Shown piece after piece: positions 49,069-61,683 of a stretch of 64,000 nucleotides of DNA; position 1 is the stretch's first letter; each line of letters begins with the position of its first letter. The stretch spans positions 10,700,047 to 10,764,046 of the forward strand of contig NC_062251.1 in the NCBI RefSeq assembly GCF_905475465.1, given 5' to 3'. The notes under the pieces were generated by a model, which did not search any database, was not told the origin of the DNA, and saw only the letters and a program-made list of their open reading frames with translations. The position numbers were made by a program, and so were the translations under genes. The DNA is from Pieris napi (taxonomy: Eukaryota; Arthropoda; Insecta; Lepidoptera; Pieridae).

Positions 49069-49293
49069 AAAAGGGTTTATCAATCCAAAAGGAGGTGAAC
49101 CTGCCCATGAAACTGAATAACTTTTCCCTAGAAACATGGGTCTAAAAACATTCGACCTCCCATACTAAATGAGTCAGCTGATCGGAAATTTTGTATGGGA
49201 GGTAAAAATTTTTTTTCTTTTTTCGACCCATGTTTCTAGGGAAAAGTTATTCAGTATCATGGGCAGGTTCACCTCCTTTCGGATTGATATACC
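49069..49293. mobile_element. MITE with about 65-bp TIRs
   Basis: The left arm starts near AAAGGGTTTATCAATCCAAA and the right arm reverse complement is AAAGGGTATATCAATCCGAA. Both continue GGAGGTGAACCTGCCCATGA and on to CTAGAAACATGGGTC. There are only a few mismatches over about 65 bp, with a short interior containing poly(T). It sits between the 3' ends of the two convergent decayed genes and overlaps the end of the minus-strand one. Confidence 0.88.
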
Positions 49294-50548
49294 CTTTCTT
49301 CTCTCTCATCGAGATTTTTTATTTTATTTTTTGTGATATTTGAGTTGGGATAATTCATCTTCTCTTTGTTATTTTCTTGCTCTTCTTCAAATTTATTTTG
49401 GGTGATGTAATTTTTTTCAAAAGGTCCATCTAATTCTATTGTACTTTCTTTATCATTTGAAGTATCTCCATCATTTTCGTGATATTCTTCTTCTTCCTCC
49501 GTGTTTTCATTTTCATCGATATTAGAGTCGACCTTTTTTGAAGTTTCGTAATCATTTCTTCTTTCAAGATCTTTTTCCTCGACACTGCATTCATTTTCTT
49601 CTATTATAGAGTCTGAAGTCTTTGCGTTTTCTTCATCATTCCCTTTTTCTTCTGTCTTCTTCAATTACGCCTCTTCTGTCAACATATTGCTTAAAAGAAA
49701 TTTCGTCATTATTTTCATTTTTTTTCTATTTGTTTTTCCTCTATTTTAGCCTTTTTTGCAGTTGTTACAGATGTTTCTTCTTTGTCAGATTCAATTTCGT
49801 TGTTTACAGACTGGTTTTTTGATCGTTTTGTGCGTTTTCTTGACGTAGACGCTCTTTCTTTTTAGCCATATTCCTCTTTTTGGCATTTTTTAGAATACTT
49901 TGGAAAAATTCAACATTATGTGAAACTGTGTATTTGTTATAACAAGCGTGCACCATCTCCCAGGAAAAAGACAAAATGTTCTTATAAGCTTTCCAGACTA
50001 TTTTAGCATCATTGTTACCCCGGCTGCCTCCACTCCAAGAGCATTGGCACAGAAACTTTCTCGAAAATAATACATCAGCTAATGTGTAAGCACAATAAAT
50101 ACCTTTGTCACCAGCGAAAATAACAGAGTACAATTGCTTTTTTTTGTTGCCTATTGGCACTGTTTGACAATTCCAGTTCTAATTCATCCAATTGTTGAAC
50201 AGTTTCAATTGGCTTGATGTAAAAAGCTGTATTACTTGGAGAAGATTTGCATGCGCTCAATGGCGTGACTTGTAAGTTTTGGGAAAGGTTATTAATTTGT
50301 ACCATAGCATGGTCTAATTGAACGGATAATGATGCTATTTTCTGAATCGTAGTAGTTTGTACATTCTGGATAGAGTTAAGTTGCTCCAATATTTTTGTTT
50401 GGTTTGTTAAGAGTGTATTTTGACCTGTTATGAGCGTTTTCTACATTCACGTTAGTTTCACTACTACACATGCGTATAGCGTACTCGTAGGATAATTCAC
50501 TGTTTAAGTTTTCTGCAGCTGGTCCTACTGTTGTCCTATTGTTGAAGG
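49269..50548 (-). pseudogene. decayed gene with DUF4806-like domain
   Basis: Main exon from a TTTTTTCAG acceptor at 50549. Pieces in order: an N-terminal stretch (PAAENLNSELSYEYAIRMC), a coiled-coil-like part (QNVQTTTIQKIASLSVQLDH, VQINNLSQNLQ), then IKPIETVQQLDELELELSN. After a frameshift near 50130 come VIFAGDKGIYCAYTLAD, FLCQCSWSGGSRGNNDAKIV and FFQSILKNAKKR. This order resembles DUF4806 proteins of insects. A Lys/Glu-rich tail follows, broken again near 49810 and 49665, ending in the MITE. At least three or four frameshifts indicate a dead copy. Function of the family is unknown. Confidence 0.55.
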
Positions 50549-51380
50549 CTGAAAAAATAACGTATTTCTTTGTTTATTACTTGTATTATAAATAGCATAA
50601 GTACCTTAATTCTTTGTTTATATGTAAGCTAAATAAATTCAAGATAATTTTGCTATACGTATCTCATTAAATTTATTTACTTAAAAAGGCAAAGTATTAA
50701 GGTGATTGCAGAGCTCAATAGACTTTAAAAAAACACTTGCTGAATATGCGATCTCACCGATGATATCAAAAAATCTTTAGCATTTGATCTCAATCTTATA
50801 CGTTTTTCCTTCCCTTCCTAGATGGAAGGGTTTTATCAATTGAAAAACGTAACCCTAAAATACTACTACCCTTACATGTCAGTCGAACCATTGTAAAACC
50901 AAACACTTCAAGTTTGAAGTGTTTGGTTCTCTTATTACCTTTAAAACTCTATTCTGGTATAACAACTGTTACAATAGTTCTAACTACAACCTACCTAACA
51001 CTTCTCGTTCATAAATAGTAATAATAGGCAATTAGGGTAATTAGAAATAGACGCCATGATAATTCAAACATAACCTCAAAGTAATTTAAGAAAAAACTAG
51101 TTTAAAACGCAATTTTTACATCATAATATGCTTAGTTTAAAACTAATTATATTTACTAAAATACACAACTACTATAAAAGACAAATCCAATAGGCCGTTT
51201 TTATCTAAATGTAGATTGAGTGTATACCCCTCCTGATAAAATACAAATCATTTTTACTTGAAATACCACTTATTTTAAGGTCCCTGCAAAATTGAGATGC
51301 AAAACATATATGATTCTCTCAATAAAGTAACCCTCGCAATAAATTTTAGGTATGAATTGTAAAAATCAAACTTGACTTAC
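50549..51380 (-). other. intron of the decayed minus-strand gene
   Basis: Lies between the 51431-51381 first exon and the 50548 acceptor. Joining the two directly gives a stop after about eight codons, so either another exon is hidden here or the frame has decayed. Contains the palindrome at 50897. Confidence 0.35.
50897..50928. repeat. perfect 15-bp-arm palindrome
   Basis: AACCAAACACTTCAA, two bases (GT), then the exact reverse complement. It could fold as a hairpin or form a cruciform; no terminator or known site is implied. Confidence 0.88.
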
Positions 51381-51431
51381 CGAGTTATAGACAATCCATA
51401 ACTTGTTATTCACTTTTACTTTCGCCGTCAT
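51381..51431 (-). pseudogene. probable first coding exon of the DUF4806-like gene
   Basis: ATG at 51431 opens 17 codons (AKVKVNNKLWIVYNS at the end) running into a consensus donor, TCG|GTAAGT. It lies 830 bp upstream of the next acceptor on the same strand. A hydrophobic WIVYN-type start is plausible for such proteins. The link to the downstream exon is inferred from strand, spacing and splice signals. Confidence 0.45.
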
Positions 51432-52194
51432 ATTGAAACAATAACACAAATTAAATAATGACAGAAATAAAGTAACACTTCTGGAAGTAAAATTTATATG
51501 CAAAACTATAGAGGAATTAAACGTGCTAGAGCCTTGAGTTGCTACTCAACACGGATCAAGATACGTAAAGCAAATCCAAGATATAAATGGCCATAAAAAA
51601 ACACTAAAATATAACCATAAAAATTATACCAACAGACTTTAAAACTTGTATACCACCAATAGTTTTTATTTTAACCATAGTACAAACTTTAAGGTGCTTC
51701 AGATGGCAAGATTTATATTGTACCACCATTATAGAAACAATAAATTAGTCGCAACTAACGCCATTCTATAACTGTTATGTAACGTTCAGTGTTAAAATAG
51801 TGAGAATAATAACCAATTTTATTACTTATAGCGCTAAAAAATGGGGCCCAATCGAGGGGTAGTAAGGGGTTAGAGCGTGCTCTAACACTAATCGCTAAAA
51901 CTTTTGTATAACTCTGGTTTGCCGAAATTACTTATGAAGAACTCTTTTATCACCAATTCTAATTACCAAAATGTTAGTTGGGTTGGCTTTTCTTTAGATA
52001 AGGGGAAACTTAGCGAAATCGCGGCGCGCTTTATCTTGCTATATTAACCTTGAGAGAGGCGGCTTTTTAAAACAAAATAGACTGCATCTGAACTGTTTTT
52101 TAGGAGTAAACTTAAAAAATACTGGAGCTATTTATTTGACCATTATAATAGTTATTTCTTAGTAAATTGCGCTATATTATTTACTAGAATATAA
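51432..52194. other. non-coding; upstream of the decayed gene
   Basis: AT-rich, no gene. It may include the right end of the element that carried the gene pair; no terminal inverted repeat with 47.4 kb was found by eye. Confidence 0.35.
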
Positions 52195-52525
52195 AAACAC
52201 AAGTGGCTATGGGCGGGTCATATAGCAAGATGCACAGATAAAAGGTGGGCTTTAAAGACAACTATATGGAAAGGACCATGAGGAAGGAGAAGGGGCGCCC
52301 CAAAAAAGATAGATAGAAGAAATAGTAGCGTTAGCAGGATGCGAATGGAGAAAGAAAGCCAAGGATATATATATTTATATATATATATTTGGAAAAAGCT
52401 TCAGGAGGCCTTTACTCATGAATGGGAACTGAAGGATTTATGAAAGCAAGAAAAAAATAAAACAAATCTAAACTATATATTCTACATTTGTGAAGATTGA
52501 AAATAAACAAGCGTTATTATTATTA
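52195..52525 (+). mobile_element. LINE ORF2 C-terminus and 3' end, degraded
   Basis: Plus strand carries remnants of the KWxWAGHxAR..RW block usual at the C-terminus of RTE/R1-like reverse transcriptases: WLWAGHIARCTDKRWALKT, then RRRGAPKK. Further LEKASGG and an ATTATT-rich tail near 52515-52525 follow. Stops and an AT microsatellite (52365-52390) break the frame. Confidence 0.65.
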
Positions 52526-54615
52526 AAAAAGTCGTGCTAACCTGGTACATATAAAAATAGTTATTATTAACCGGTCTTATCAGTTAATTTAGAGCTGTAC
52601 TCAATTCAAATGTATTCACATAGATGTATTTATTATAAAATTTATCTCATTTGGAATTCAAATTGTAAATAGGCATTCATGTAGGCTCTAAATATACGTA
52701 ATAACGGTTCGTCTCACTTGTACTGAATAAGTCCTGCCACTAATGGAGATCTTATCTTTACCCTAGACGGAGGTGGCTCTGTAATAACATAATCTGTATG
52801 TTATGTAGAAAACGGGGACTTATCTTGACCACATAGACCCAAGTTCAGGTCATAAATAAAGCCGGCTTTGATTTCTGAAGGTGACCCTCATTTTATTCTT
52901 CGGAGCCGAAGGCCGAGGTCTCGAGCCTTTAATGGTTAAAGGAAATCTTACTTAATGCCCATAATGAACATGTTATCCTTTTAATACGTTTTAGAGGGCT
53001 TTGTAAATAGATTTAATTGCTCACCCGAAGGTCATTATGGAAATTCTCAGTTGGGTATTTTTGTATGTAAAAGAAATCTCTACAATTAACCTCTAATCCG
53101 TTTTCTTGAGTAATTAAATATTTAAGTCGGCAATTTGCGGCGCTTCCGTTTTGCGGCGGTAAGGGAGGACTATTCGTTGAAAGTAATTTTCCTAATTATA
53201 TTGTTATTTCGCCTTAGGATCTTGTAATAATTATCTCTGCTCTGCTTTAACAAGCACTTATTTTTAGCGTGGGATTAAACAGTTATGGTAAATTGTCCAC
53301 AAAAGGGTTGTTAAGTTGATAAAATGTTTTGTATTTGACAACGATTTACTCCACTGAACTCTAAATGTAGTCTTTTTGTTGTTAACATAAAAGTATAACC
53401 TTACCTATTTACAACGAGATTTTACCGTATTGTTGGCTATTGACTTAAATTCTATAGTATTTAAAATATAATATACCCTGTGTAAATAAAACACCGACTA
53501 CAAATAGAATAATGGGCCGTCGCTATTAACAGATGAGAAAAATCTGTAAGAATTTTCCAAAGAGTTTACGAAAATGTAAAACCCATTGAAAGAACGATCG
53601 AAGCGGTAAATAGGAAGCCGGCAGAGGTGGGATGTGAGTCTGAGATAGGCGAACCAAGCGACGCGAATACGACATTTCAATTTGAGCATATATTATTCAT
53701 GGTAATGCGTTAAAAGCAACGCCATACTTGCTGCGAGCAATCGAGTAATCGCCAAGTACGTGTGAACACTACAACCGTAATCTAACTTTACATAATAAAA
53801 TCTATCTTGCCAATGTTCATAGATAACTTACAACACTACAGAAACAAAATTTATCAGAAATTTTAAACGTTCTAATTATTATGAAAATTTAAAAAAAAAT
53901 CCTTCATGTAGGAACACAAATACACTGCTTTATTCTTAGTAAATATTGCATACTAACAGGATTCTTACAAACTACAAACAGAGATAAATAATAACTTTTT
54001 GCAAAATTTTGTCTGCGAAACTGTATGTCGTTACTAATGTAATACTATGAGATGAATCTTGATGTATTTGTGGCAATTAATACATTACAATTATGTACAG
54101 TCCAACAAACGTTTAATCACTATTTTGTCATACTTTATCATTTGCAAACCTTTTTGAGAGTAATAAAGACAAAACATTCATTGCTATTTATGCAGGAGAT
54201 GTTTAAAAGTGCTGAAAAGCCTGGGTAAGTATCTAGTATTGTCTATTCAATGCGCTTTAAAGCGTTTTGCGCTATTTGTTGCGACGCCATACTTCGCGTA
54301 AAGCAACTGCACGATGTGGCCGCCATTCTTATTTATTGTACCATATACAAAATCGCTTTTTACCTGTCGCTGAAATTTCAACTGAAATATACGATCCATT
54401 GAGTTCTAGATTCTAACGGTGCGTATTTTGTAATGAAATTGCTGTGAACTTTTTTGTCCGTGTTTGCCGTTCAATAGCGATGTGTCAATTCAATTGGTGA
54501 GTGGGAAACGCGGTTAAAATGAAGCCAGTATCAATCTGGCCGTAATATATGTACCTTAAATTATGAAAATATTCACACACCACTAAGCAACTAGTAGACT
54601 AGCTTGCTAAGTGCA
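52526..54615. other. non-coding, no gene seen
   Basis: AT-rich with a moderate-GC patch at 52900-53200. A minus-strand frame at 53498-53689 is not protein-like. Confidence 0.4.
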
Positions 54616-54660
54616 TAATGTTATCATACCTGTTGTAATACAACAGGTATGATAACATTA
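54616..54660. repeat. perfect 22-bp-arm palindrome, 1-base loop
   Basis: TAATGTTATCATACCTGTTG continues to TA, a single A, then the exact reverse complement. There is no mismatch, and the loop is too short for a microRNA-type precursor. It looks like a recent fold-back event. Confidence 0.92.
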
Positions 54661-55657
54661 CAACAAGTTTTATTTCTTTAACATTCCAAATAATTTAGAA
54701 TAAAATTGTCTATGATTATGTCAAGAGATGAATAAAAAAGGAAGGGAACGTAAGCAAATGCCCTGAGACTGTTTAAATATTTTGCATATATATGGAATGC
54801 TGACAAACGGTTCTAAAATATATATATTCTATGATTATAAAAAGTTAACATATAAATTAAAAATTGATATATGTTAAAAAGCTGCGGGTATGTCATTTTA
54901 CCTAGTTAAAAAATAATTAATGTTATATTAATACTACTATACTATTTTTGTATACCTAGAACTGTATAATTTCGCAATTCAATTAGTAATACTAATTATG
55001 ATGGCTTATAATTTCCCGATTGCTATAAGCTATTAATTAGATCTGCACGAAGGTAGGGCGAAGGGGCGCTCTAAATTATTATTAATAAGAAAATTATAAA
55101 TCGTTTTTAATCAAATAATAGAATAGTGATTTAACTAAGAAACTAACAAATTTAACATTAGGTAACAAACGAAAGTAAAGTTTTTGAAAGGTGTATCAAA
55201 AAAATTTAATGTTCATAACATTTAATAGCATTAATTGTGCTTTTGCTATTTATAAGTAATATTCTTAATTGAAATATATCAGAGAAAACAGTAAAAAAAC
55301 ACTTAACAAGTCGATAAAAACAAGAATGGAACGATTGATACACATTTCAAACATGTAATCCATTTATTGTGATGAAATAAAAATGGCGAAATTGGTTGGA
55401 TCTCAACGCACTTAGACAATTTTCCCGTGTCTTCTGTGATGAATAATAAATGGACATTCGAGAAATGTAAGCTTTATACGGTAACTACAAGTAATATAAA
55501 TAAAAATAGTTTTGTTGCTAAGTGTTACCGTAAATAATAAAATCTGCGATGCCCCGTTTATTGCGTACAGAAATGCGTGCTTAGTTCAGAGAGTGTAGGC
55601 GCATGGTGAGAATTTATTATACTCTAAATAAGTTATAAACATAATTATGTGTCATTC
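54661..55657. other. non-coding spacer
   Basis: AT-rich, no gene seen. Confidence 0.4.
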
Positions 55658-55777
55658 CAGAAAAGAGTGTACCAATTCATAAAAGGCCGGCAACGCACTC
55701 GAGATCCCACTGGCATTGAGAGTGTCATTTAAAATCAGATGAGCCTCCTACTCCTGTTCTATAGAAAAAGAAAATAA
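55658..55777 (+). repeat. LINE/SINE 3' end, family A
   Basis: GAAAAGAGTGTACCAATTC, AAAAGGCCGGCAACGCACTC, GGCATTGAGAGTGTCATTTA, then CCTCCTACTCCTGTTCTATA and an A-rich end. Confidence 0.8.
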
Positions 55778-56767
55778 TCTTCCTTTTAGATCATTGCATT
55801 GATCCGCGTAGTTATAAACCTAAAGCGTTAAGTCGACGAAAAACAATTTTGTTTTATACATTGTCAAAATTTGAAATTGCATTGAAGCCTTTCAACCGAT
55901 AATGTAGCGAATTTTTGTACCACACTTAACATGCATGAGTGATAATAATATATGAACTTTTGTTTCTCTTACAATGACATTTTGTAAAGATTATTGAAAT
56001 TAAAACGAAAATTTTAATATTTTATTTATAATGATCAATTGACAGTAAAATCTGAAGTGAGAAAATTAAACGCTAATCTTCCATATGCGATGTTTGATCA
56101 GGACGCGTGAGCTTGCATCAGTTCGATCCTATTATTTTGATGGATAGATTGATTATACGAGAATAACACGTTTCAGTGGTGTAATATTATTAGGAAAGAA
56201 ACAAGATTTATACTTGCTTCACGTGTTTCATTACTCAAACGATTTTTTATGCAGCATAATTTCTATCTATTAAAACATTCAGAAAAATATTTGACATAAC
56301 CAGTTTTATTTGATTATATTACTAATCAAATACAACTAAGTTCCACAATTAGTATGACTTGTGTATATATCATTTTATTTATTTTCAGAAAACCGTTTCC
56401 AAAACTGTCTTTATTAGTTTATATCTTAAACTGAGACAAATTTCAAATAGAAGTAATTGTTGAGTTCCATAAGAGCTTTAAGCTCGAATTTGCGCGGAAT
56501 TACCTGCCACTGGTTTTAAGGCTTGCAATTTATCAGACATCGGTCCGATAGGCCGAAGGTCGTAGATGGGATAATGGACTCAGCCGTTATTTTAAGATTC
56601 CAGCGATATATTATTATAATGCGGGATTTAAATTTAGATAGCGACACGTGGATATTTTCATCGGTTAGGGAAGTAAGTTTATCGCTTAAAAGAAATTTGT
56701 ATAACTTTTTGATAGCAATTTAATAAACAAAACAATTTTTTTTTAGTAACGCACCAATGCTCATGCG
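55778..56767. other. non-coding spacer
   Basis: AT-rich, no gene seen. Confidence 0.4.
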
Positions 56768-57008
56768 CGTTATTATAATAATAAAAGCCTTTATTGCTGT
56801 AATTACCTATACTAGAACATAAATCAACATGAGAAATTTTTAAAAATTAACACTAAAAATAAAAAAAATAATACTAATCATTAATCGGCAAGCCTGTTGA
56901 TTTCTATTATACAGCTTGTCCTTGGACATAGGCCTCCTTTAAGGGCTTCCACTCTTCTCTTTTTCTATCCACATAGGGCCAGCTACTCTTCTTACATCAT
57001 CTACTCAT
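56768..57008 (-). repeat. LINE 3' end, family C
   Basis: The reverse complement matches the 46.06-46.29 kb copy: GAGAAGAGTGGAAGC, GGCCTATGTCCAAGGACAAG, AATCAACAGGCTTGCCGATT, TTACAGCAATAAAGGCTTTT and an ATT tail. Confidence 0.75.
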
Positions 57009-59064
57009 ATTTATTTGGTTTCCTCGTTTTCTTTTGTCATATCGAGGAAGCCATTCCGTCGCTTACTTTGTCCATTTATCTTTATCTTCTCTCACAATGT
57101 GTCCTGTCCATGTCCATGCGCGTTATATTTTCTATTAAATTGAAGTTACGACTTAATAATGAACACATACTTTAGTAGTGCATGGCGAAGGTGTAGGACC
57201 TTTGTCCTATTGTCTACGGTAACAATTATTATCTGCCGGAGCAGATCACCAATTGTCTTAAAATTTGACTGCCTCGTTCCCGTTTCAGCTCTTCTAATGA
57301 TTACAATTTAATAATATTGTAACTGAATACCAATGCGTACAAAAACACTTTTGATTGACGTTCGCAATCAGCTTAATGTATCCTACGGGCAAGTTTTGCA
57401 CAACTGGTTAAATTCATAGGTCGACACAATCCCTCACGCGTCACACATAAGCAGCTTTTCATATTATTCATTTCCTCGTTCATATTTGTCTTAAACTTTA
57501 GGCCTACGGAGAAAAATGCGTGTCATATATTACGTCAACCTAAACGCTTCTTACGTGAAAGATCAATCTCTTATAATCAAACTCGATATAAACAATTTTA
57601 AAGCAAAGTAACTTTGTTTGTTATATTTTTCCCTTAAATATATTTATGGACTTTATTTTACATATGATATCTCCTATAATTGTACTATAAGCCTTTAATA
57701 GCTATTATGTATACGGTATCATTAGAAATGGGTAAAAATTCACATGATTCCTTCTTAAAATGATTGATACTTATTTGGAGCGATTTCGTAAGCCTCTCAC
57801 TTCATGATTAAATATTTTAGCGAAATCTGGTCGGTGTGCGGTTTATACGTTAAGGATTACGTGACTGGAAATAGTAAAATCGGATGATGATGTTGATAAT
57901 GTACGCTGTAATGGGCCATTGCCAATAAAACCTTATAGGTAAGCGATGGATTAGAGGGAACTAGGTCAGGGAAAGTCGTGTCTTATTGTTGTTTTTGTAT
58001 GCTTTTCGAATCTTACGATGTGTTTTGTTTTTGAACAGCTTTCGCCCTTGCAATTGTTTTTACGAATAACAAAAACACGCGGCTTATCATCTACCTAAAT
58101 AAAAAAATATATTAATATGCAAAGGCCAAGGCCTATAGGATAGCATGTATGAAGAAAAGCAATCAAAACTTGCGGCATTTTGACCTTGAAGTTCATACAC
58201 GAGTATCTTTTTACAATAAAGTTTCTATAGAAATAACATATTTTTTTTAGTGTAATGTACGTTCCGAGGTGGTTTTGTTCTTGGGTCATTAAACACAGGT
58301 TAGACTACACGCCCAACGAAAAAGAAAAAGACAAAGTTCTTATCAGCTAGATATTTGTGTATAAAAAGAAAAAACTAAAGTGCCACTTGGCTTGCTTTTA
58401 GCGGCTATTAATAAATTTTCACAATACAATATTATCAAGGGAGAATAATAATCGGCCTCTTAACTTTCATCTTCCACCCTGGACTCCAAGGACATGTTAT
58501 GAAGTGATACATAACGAATATTGTTAGAGAATAACCAAAAAGTTTTACTCAACTTTCCATTGACGAAATTTCAGCGTAAACTTACTAGAGTCCGAGTTTC
58601 ATAGAATATTTGCATAATAGGATACCGCGGGTCTATTTACCATCGGGGTCATCGAAACTTCTGTGGATTAGTGGTTTCAGCGCCCTTATAGCAACGAATT
58701 TGCTTATGATAGCGATATTATGGATATCCGATTTATATGCAGATTAGGAAATGCAAGTCGAAACGTGTTGTTGACGCTCTTGATCCACTGCGCAGTTGTA
58801 GTATTTACTATATTATGCCTTACAAATTAATTATAACATAATATGTTTAACCACAATTATATAGTCACAAAGAAAAAATAAAAAAAAATAAAGGAAAAGT
58901 GATACCTAGAGAAATCGTGAAATGTGATATTTTATTTTATCTAGTTATTTCCTATGTACCTGCTTTACAAAAAAAACTCTAAACAATTTAATTTTGGTGA
59001 TAGTTTACTTTAAATAAATTATCAAGTTGTAGCACGTAAATATAAATAAATCAGTGGCCTCGAA
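57009..59064. other. non-coding, no gene seen
   Basis: AT-rich. A distinctive block near 57195-57250 (CCTTTGTCCTATTGTCTACG) may be part of another dispersed element; there is no second copy in this window. Confidence 0.35.
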
Positions 59065-59293
59065 TTTCTGAATCTGTTTCATGATCATTTTTTCAATCTA
59101 ATAGGCAGCCTCCTGTGCCTGACACACGCCGTCGACTTTTTGGGTCTAAGACATGTCGGTTTCCTCACGATGTTTACCGAGCGAAAGTTAAATGCGCACA
59201 TAGAAAGATAATCCATTGGTGCACAGCCGGGGATCGAACCTACGGCCTCAGGGCTGAGAGTCGCACGCTGAAGCCACTAGGCCAACTCAGCTC
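59065..59293 (-). repeat. tRNA-derived SINE
   Basis: On the minus strand the head reads as a tRNA-like Pol III promoter: A box TGGCCTAGTGG (59284-59274) and B box GGTTCGATCCC (59240-59230), spaced about as in a tRNA. The body follows (TCGGTAAACATCGTGAGGAA) to a CACACGCCGTC-type block. It is not a tRNA gene because the acceptor stem does not close. A degraded relative lies at 3.6-3.8 kb. Confidence 0.88.
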
Positions 59294-61683
59294 TTATACT
59301 GCTCACACGTTATAGCACTTAGGTATTTTTAATCAATCATAAGCTAGAACAAAACAAAGCTTAGACATTCGTATTAAAAAGTTTTAATTCATTAATCCCT
59401 GCCACTTTTGTAGTCGACTCAACTTTCCTCTCAACGAAGACAGAGGCTCTATTGTAGGGTTTAAGAATTTCCGGTTGCATTTCACAGAGTATTAATAAAA
59501 CATCACAATGGATGTCATTCACGACAAGTGGCTGAGAGAATGTCAGTAGCATTCGCGAAATCAAATTGCAAAATTCAGTAATAAGGGTTTTTGAAAACTC
59601 CTAACAATGTATTTTCGTAGTTTGTCTTGGTTGTTTGTGTTATTCGTGGTATTTGTTAGTAACTAATCATTAATTTGATCAACCCCTGCGATAAAAAAAA
59701 ACAAATTTGTATAAGTTATATTCATAAATACCAGTTATTAGGACAGTTGATTCATAGTAAAATATATACCTAGACTATATACGTATATATATACATAACA
59801 AAAGTTATATTCTTTCTCCTTGTTACGCTATCTTATTGTTAAATTCTTTTAATGTAACAGTCTCAAAGAATTATTGAATGTTTTCTGTCACTTTTCAATA
59901 AATTAAATTAAATAAACAACATTGGAAGATCTGCAAACTTTCTATAAATATACAATTATTTTGATAATTCAAGATATATTAAAGTAACAGTCTGTCTATC
60001 GAAATCTAAGTTAGGTAAGCTAACAATGGATGAATTAGGTTCCAAATCGAACTGTATTTATCATTTGTCTGAGCAATCTAACAGGAAGATATATTACCTA
60101 GAACAATTAACACCTGAGCTCACCTGAGCAATAGAGTTTACATTTGAAACTATTCATTTATCAATAGCCTTAAGAGAACTTCTATTTAGATTCAATTCCA
60201 CACATTGCACCAATCGCTTCCACCTATTTAACAATTGAATAAAGATTTATTTAATTCAAATTTGGAATGGTGTCTTGAGTTTTTTATCAAAAGGAGGTTA
60301 CATACTATTGAATAACAATTTGCAAATAAAACTTTATTTGGCTAATTTTGAAGTGTATAATTTATCTATTAATTAAAAGTTGTATAAATACCTACTTTAT
60401 GGCTGTAGTAAACAGTGCCTGCAATGCATGCAGTCTATAAGCAGTAGGTATGACAAAATAGATAGACGCATTTAATGTAATAAACGCAGACGGGATATTA
60501 AAATAATTCAGGAAAAAACAAGAGAATATAAAGAACAATACCGTACATAGCAGAACACGTAGGTATAAACAATAAAGCTTTATTTTAAATCAACTTTATC
60601 TCAATATAATAGTAATTTATCTCATCTCGTAAAAAATAAAAGGGATGAGACAAAGAAAATTACTTCCTCAACTGGATTATTGTCTTACCAATTTTTTCCC
60701 AACTCTTCTTTAATACGTTCGCTGGATAAGCGTAAAGCATTTGCATGTTTTATAAAAACCCCAACTGTCAAACCCAAGAGTTGTTTTTGTTCGGCTATTT
60801 TTTGGAAAGTTTTGAGGGGAAAAGTATAATGAAAAAGCCAACACATCATTCATTTTTCACCAGCGCTGTCTATTATGAATTGCAGTTTTAAAAAGTTGTT
60901 AATTAACTTTGGAGTTCAGGTCAGAACTTTAAGTGTTATTTTTTATTTGTGCTAATCATTTAATTAATTATTAAGCTGTGTTGCGATAGTGTTGGATCAC
61001 GCTAACAATAATCTTATTCAGATAATTAATTTGTTTATTCGTAATAAATTAAAAAGCTACAAGTTTAAATAATTTATAAAATTATCGTTTGTGTTGACTT
61101 ACAAACTGTATTTTCGAATTGGCTGCGTTATAAGGTAAAACAAAATATAAATTTTTTTTGAGCTTTACAAAATTGGGCACAATCAATGCAAGATATTTAG
61201 TATAAATCGTAATTAAAAACTTCATCTATACTAAATTGTTACCATATTTGACGAATATCGTCTAAAATACAATGACAAACACAAAGAGATTAATAAAGAT
61301 GTTTATTTGATCAAAAAATACAAAAGATACATTCTGAACAAAGGCTTTAGGCTTATATCCTTACGATAACTTATTCATTTCGCATCAATACAATACATCG
61401 GATGTATTGAGGAGTTTTCAAACACAATAATTCCTTTGATGATGTAACCACTTTAGTTGTAATGTCCTTAACAATAATTGTATCGAGACAATTAATACTG
61501 TTGTTTCAATGTAGTCTGCATATGTACCACTATACTCTTCTTCGTTCGTTCTTTTATATCTGTATATCTGTGTACTAAACATTAGGTTGTAATGATTATT
61601 ATTATTTGACTTTCATAAAATACTAATTTATTTATTAAACAGATGCCATAAGTCAATAGCATAAAAGCTCAATTGTAAAAAGT
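59294..61683. other. non-coding, no gene seen
   Basis: Very AT-rich, with small AT microsatellites near 59760-59800. Confidence 0.4.

Noticed and set aside
54616..54660. A microRNA precursor
   Set aside because: The arms are perfectly paired with a 1-base loop; animal precursors need a larger loop and usually show mismatches.
59225..59293. A tRNA gene
   Set aside because: A and B boxes are good but acceptor and anticodon stems do not close and a SINE body follows.
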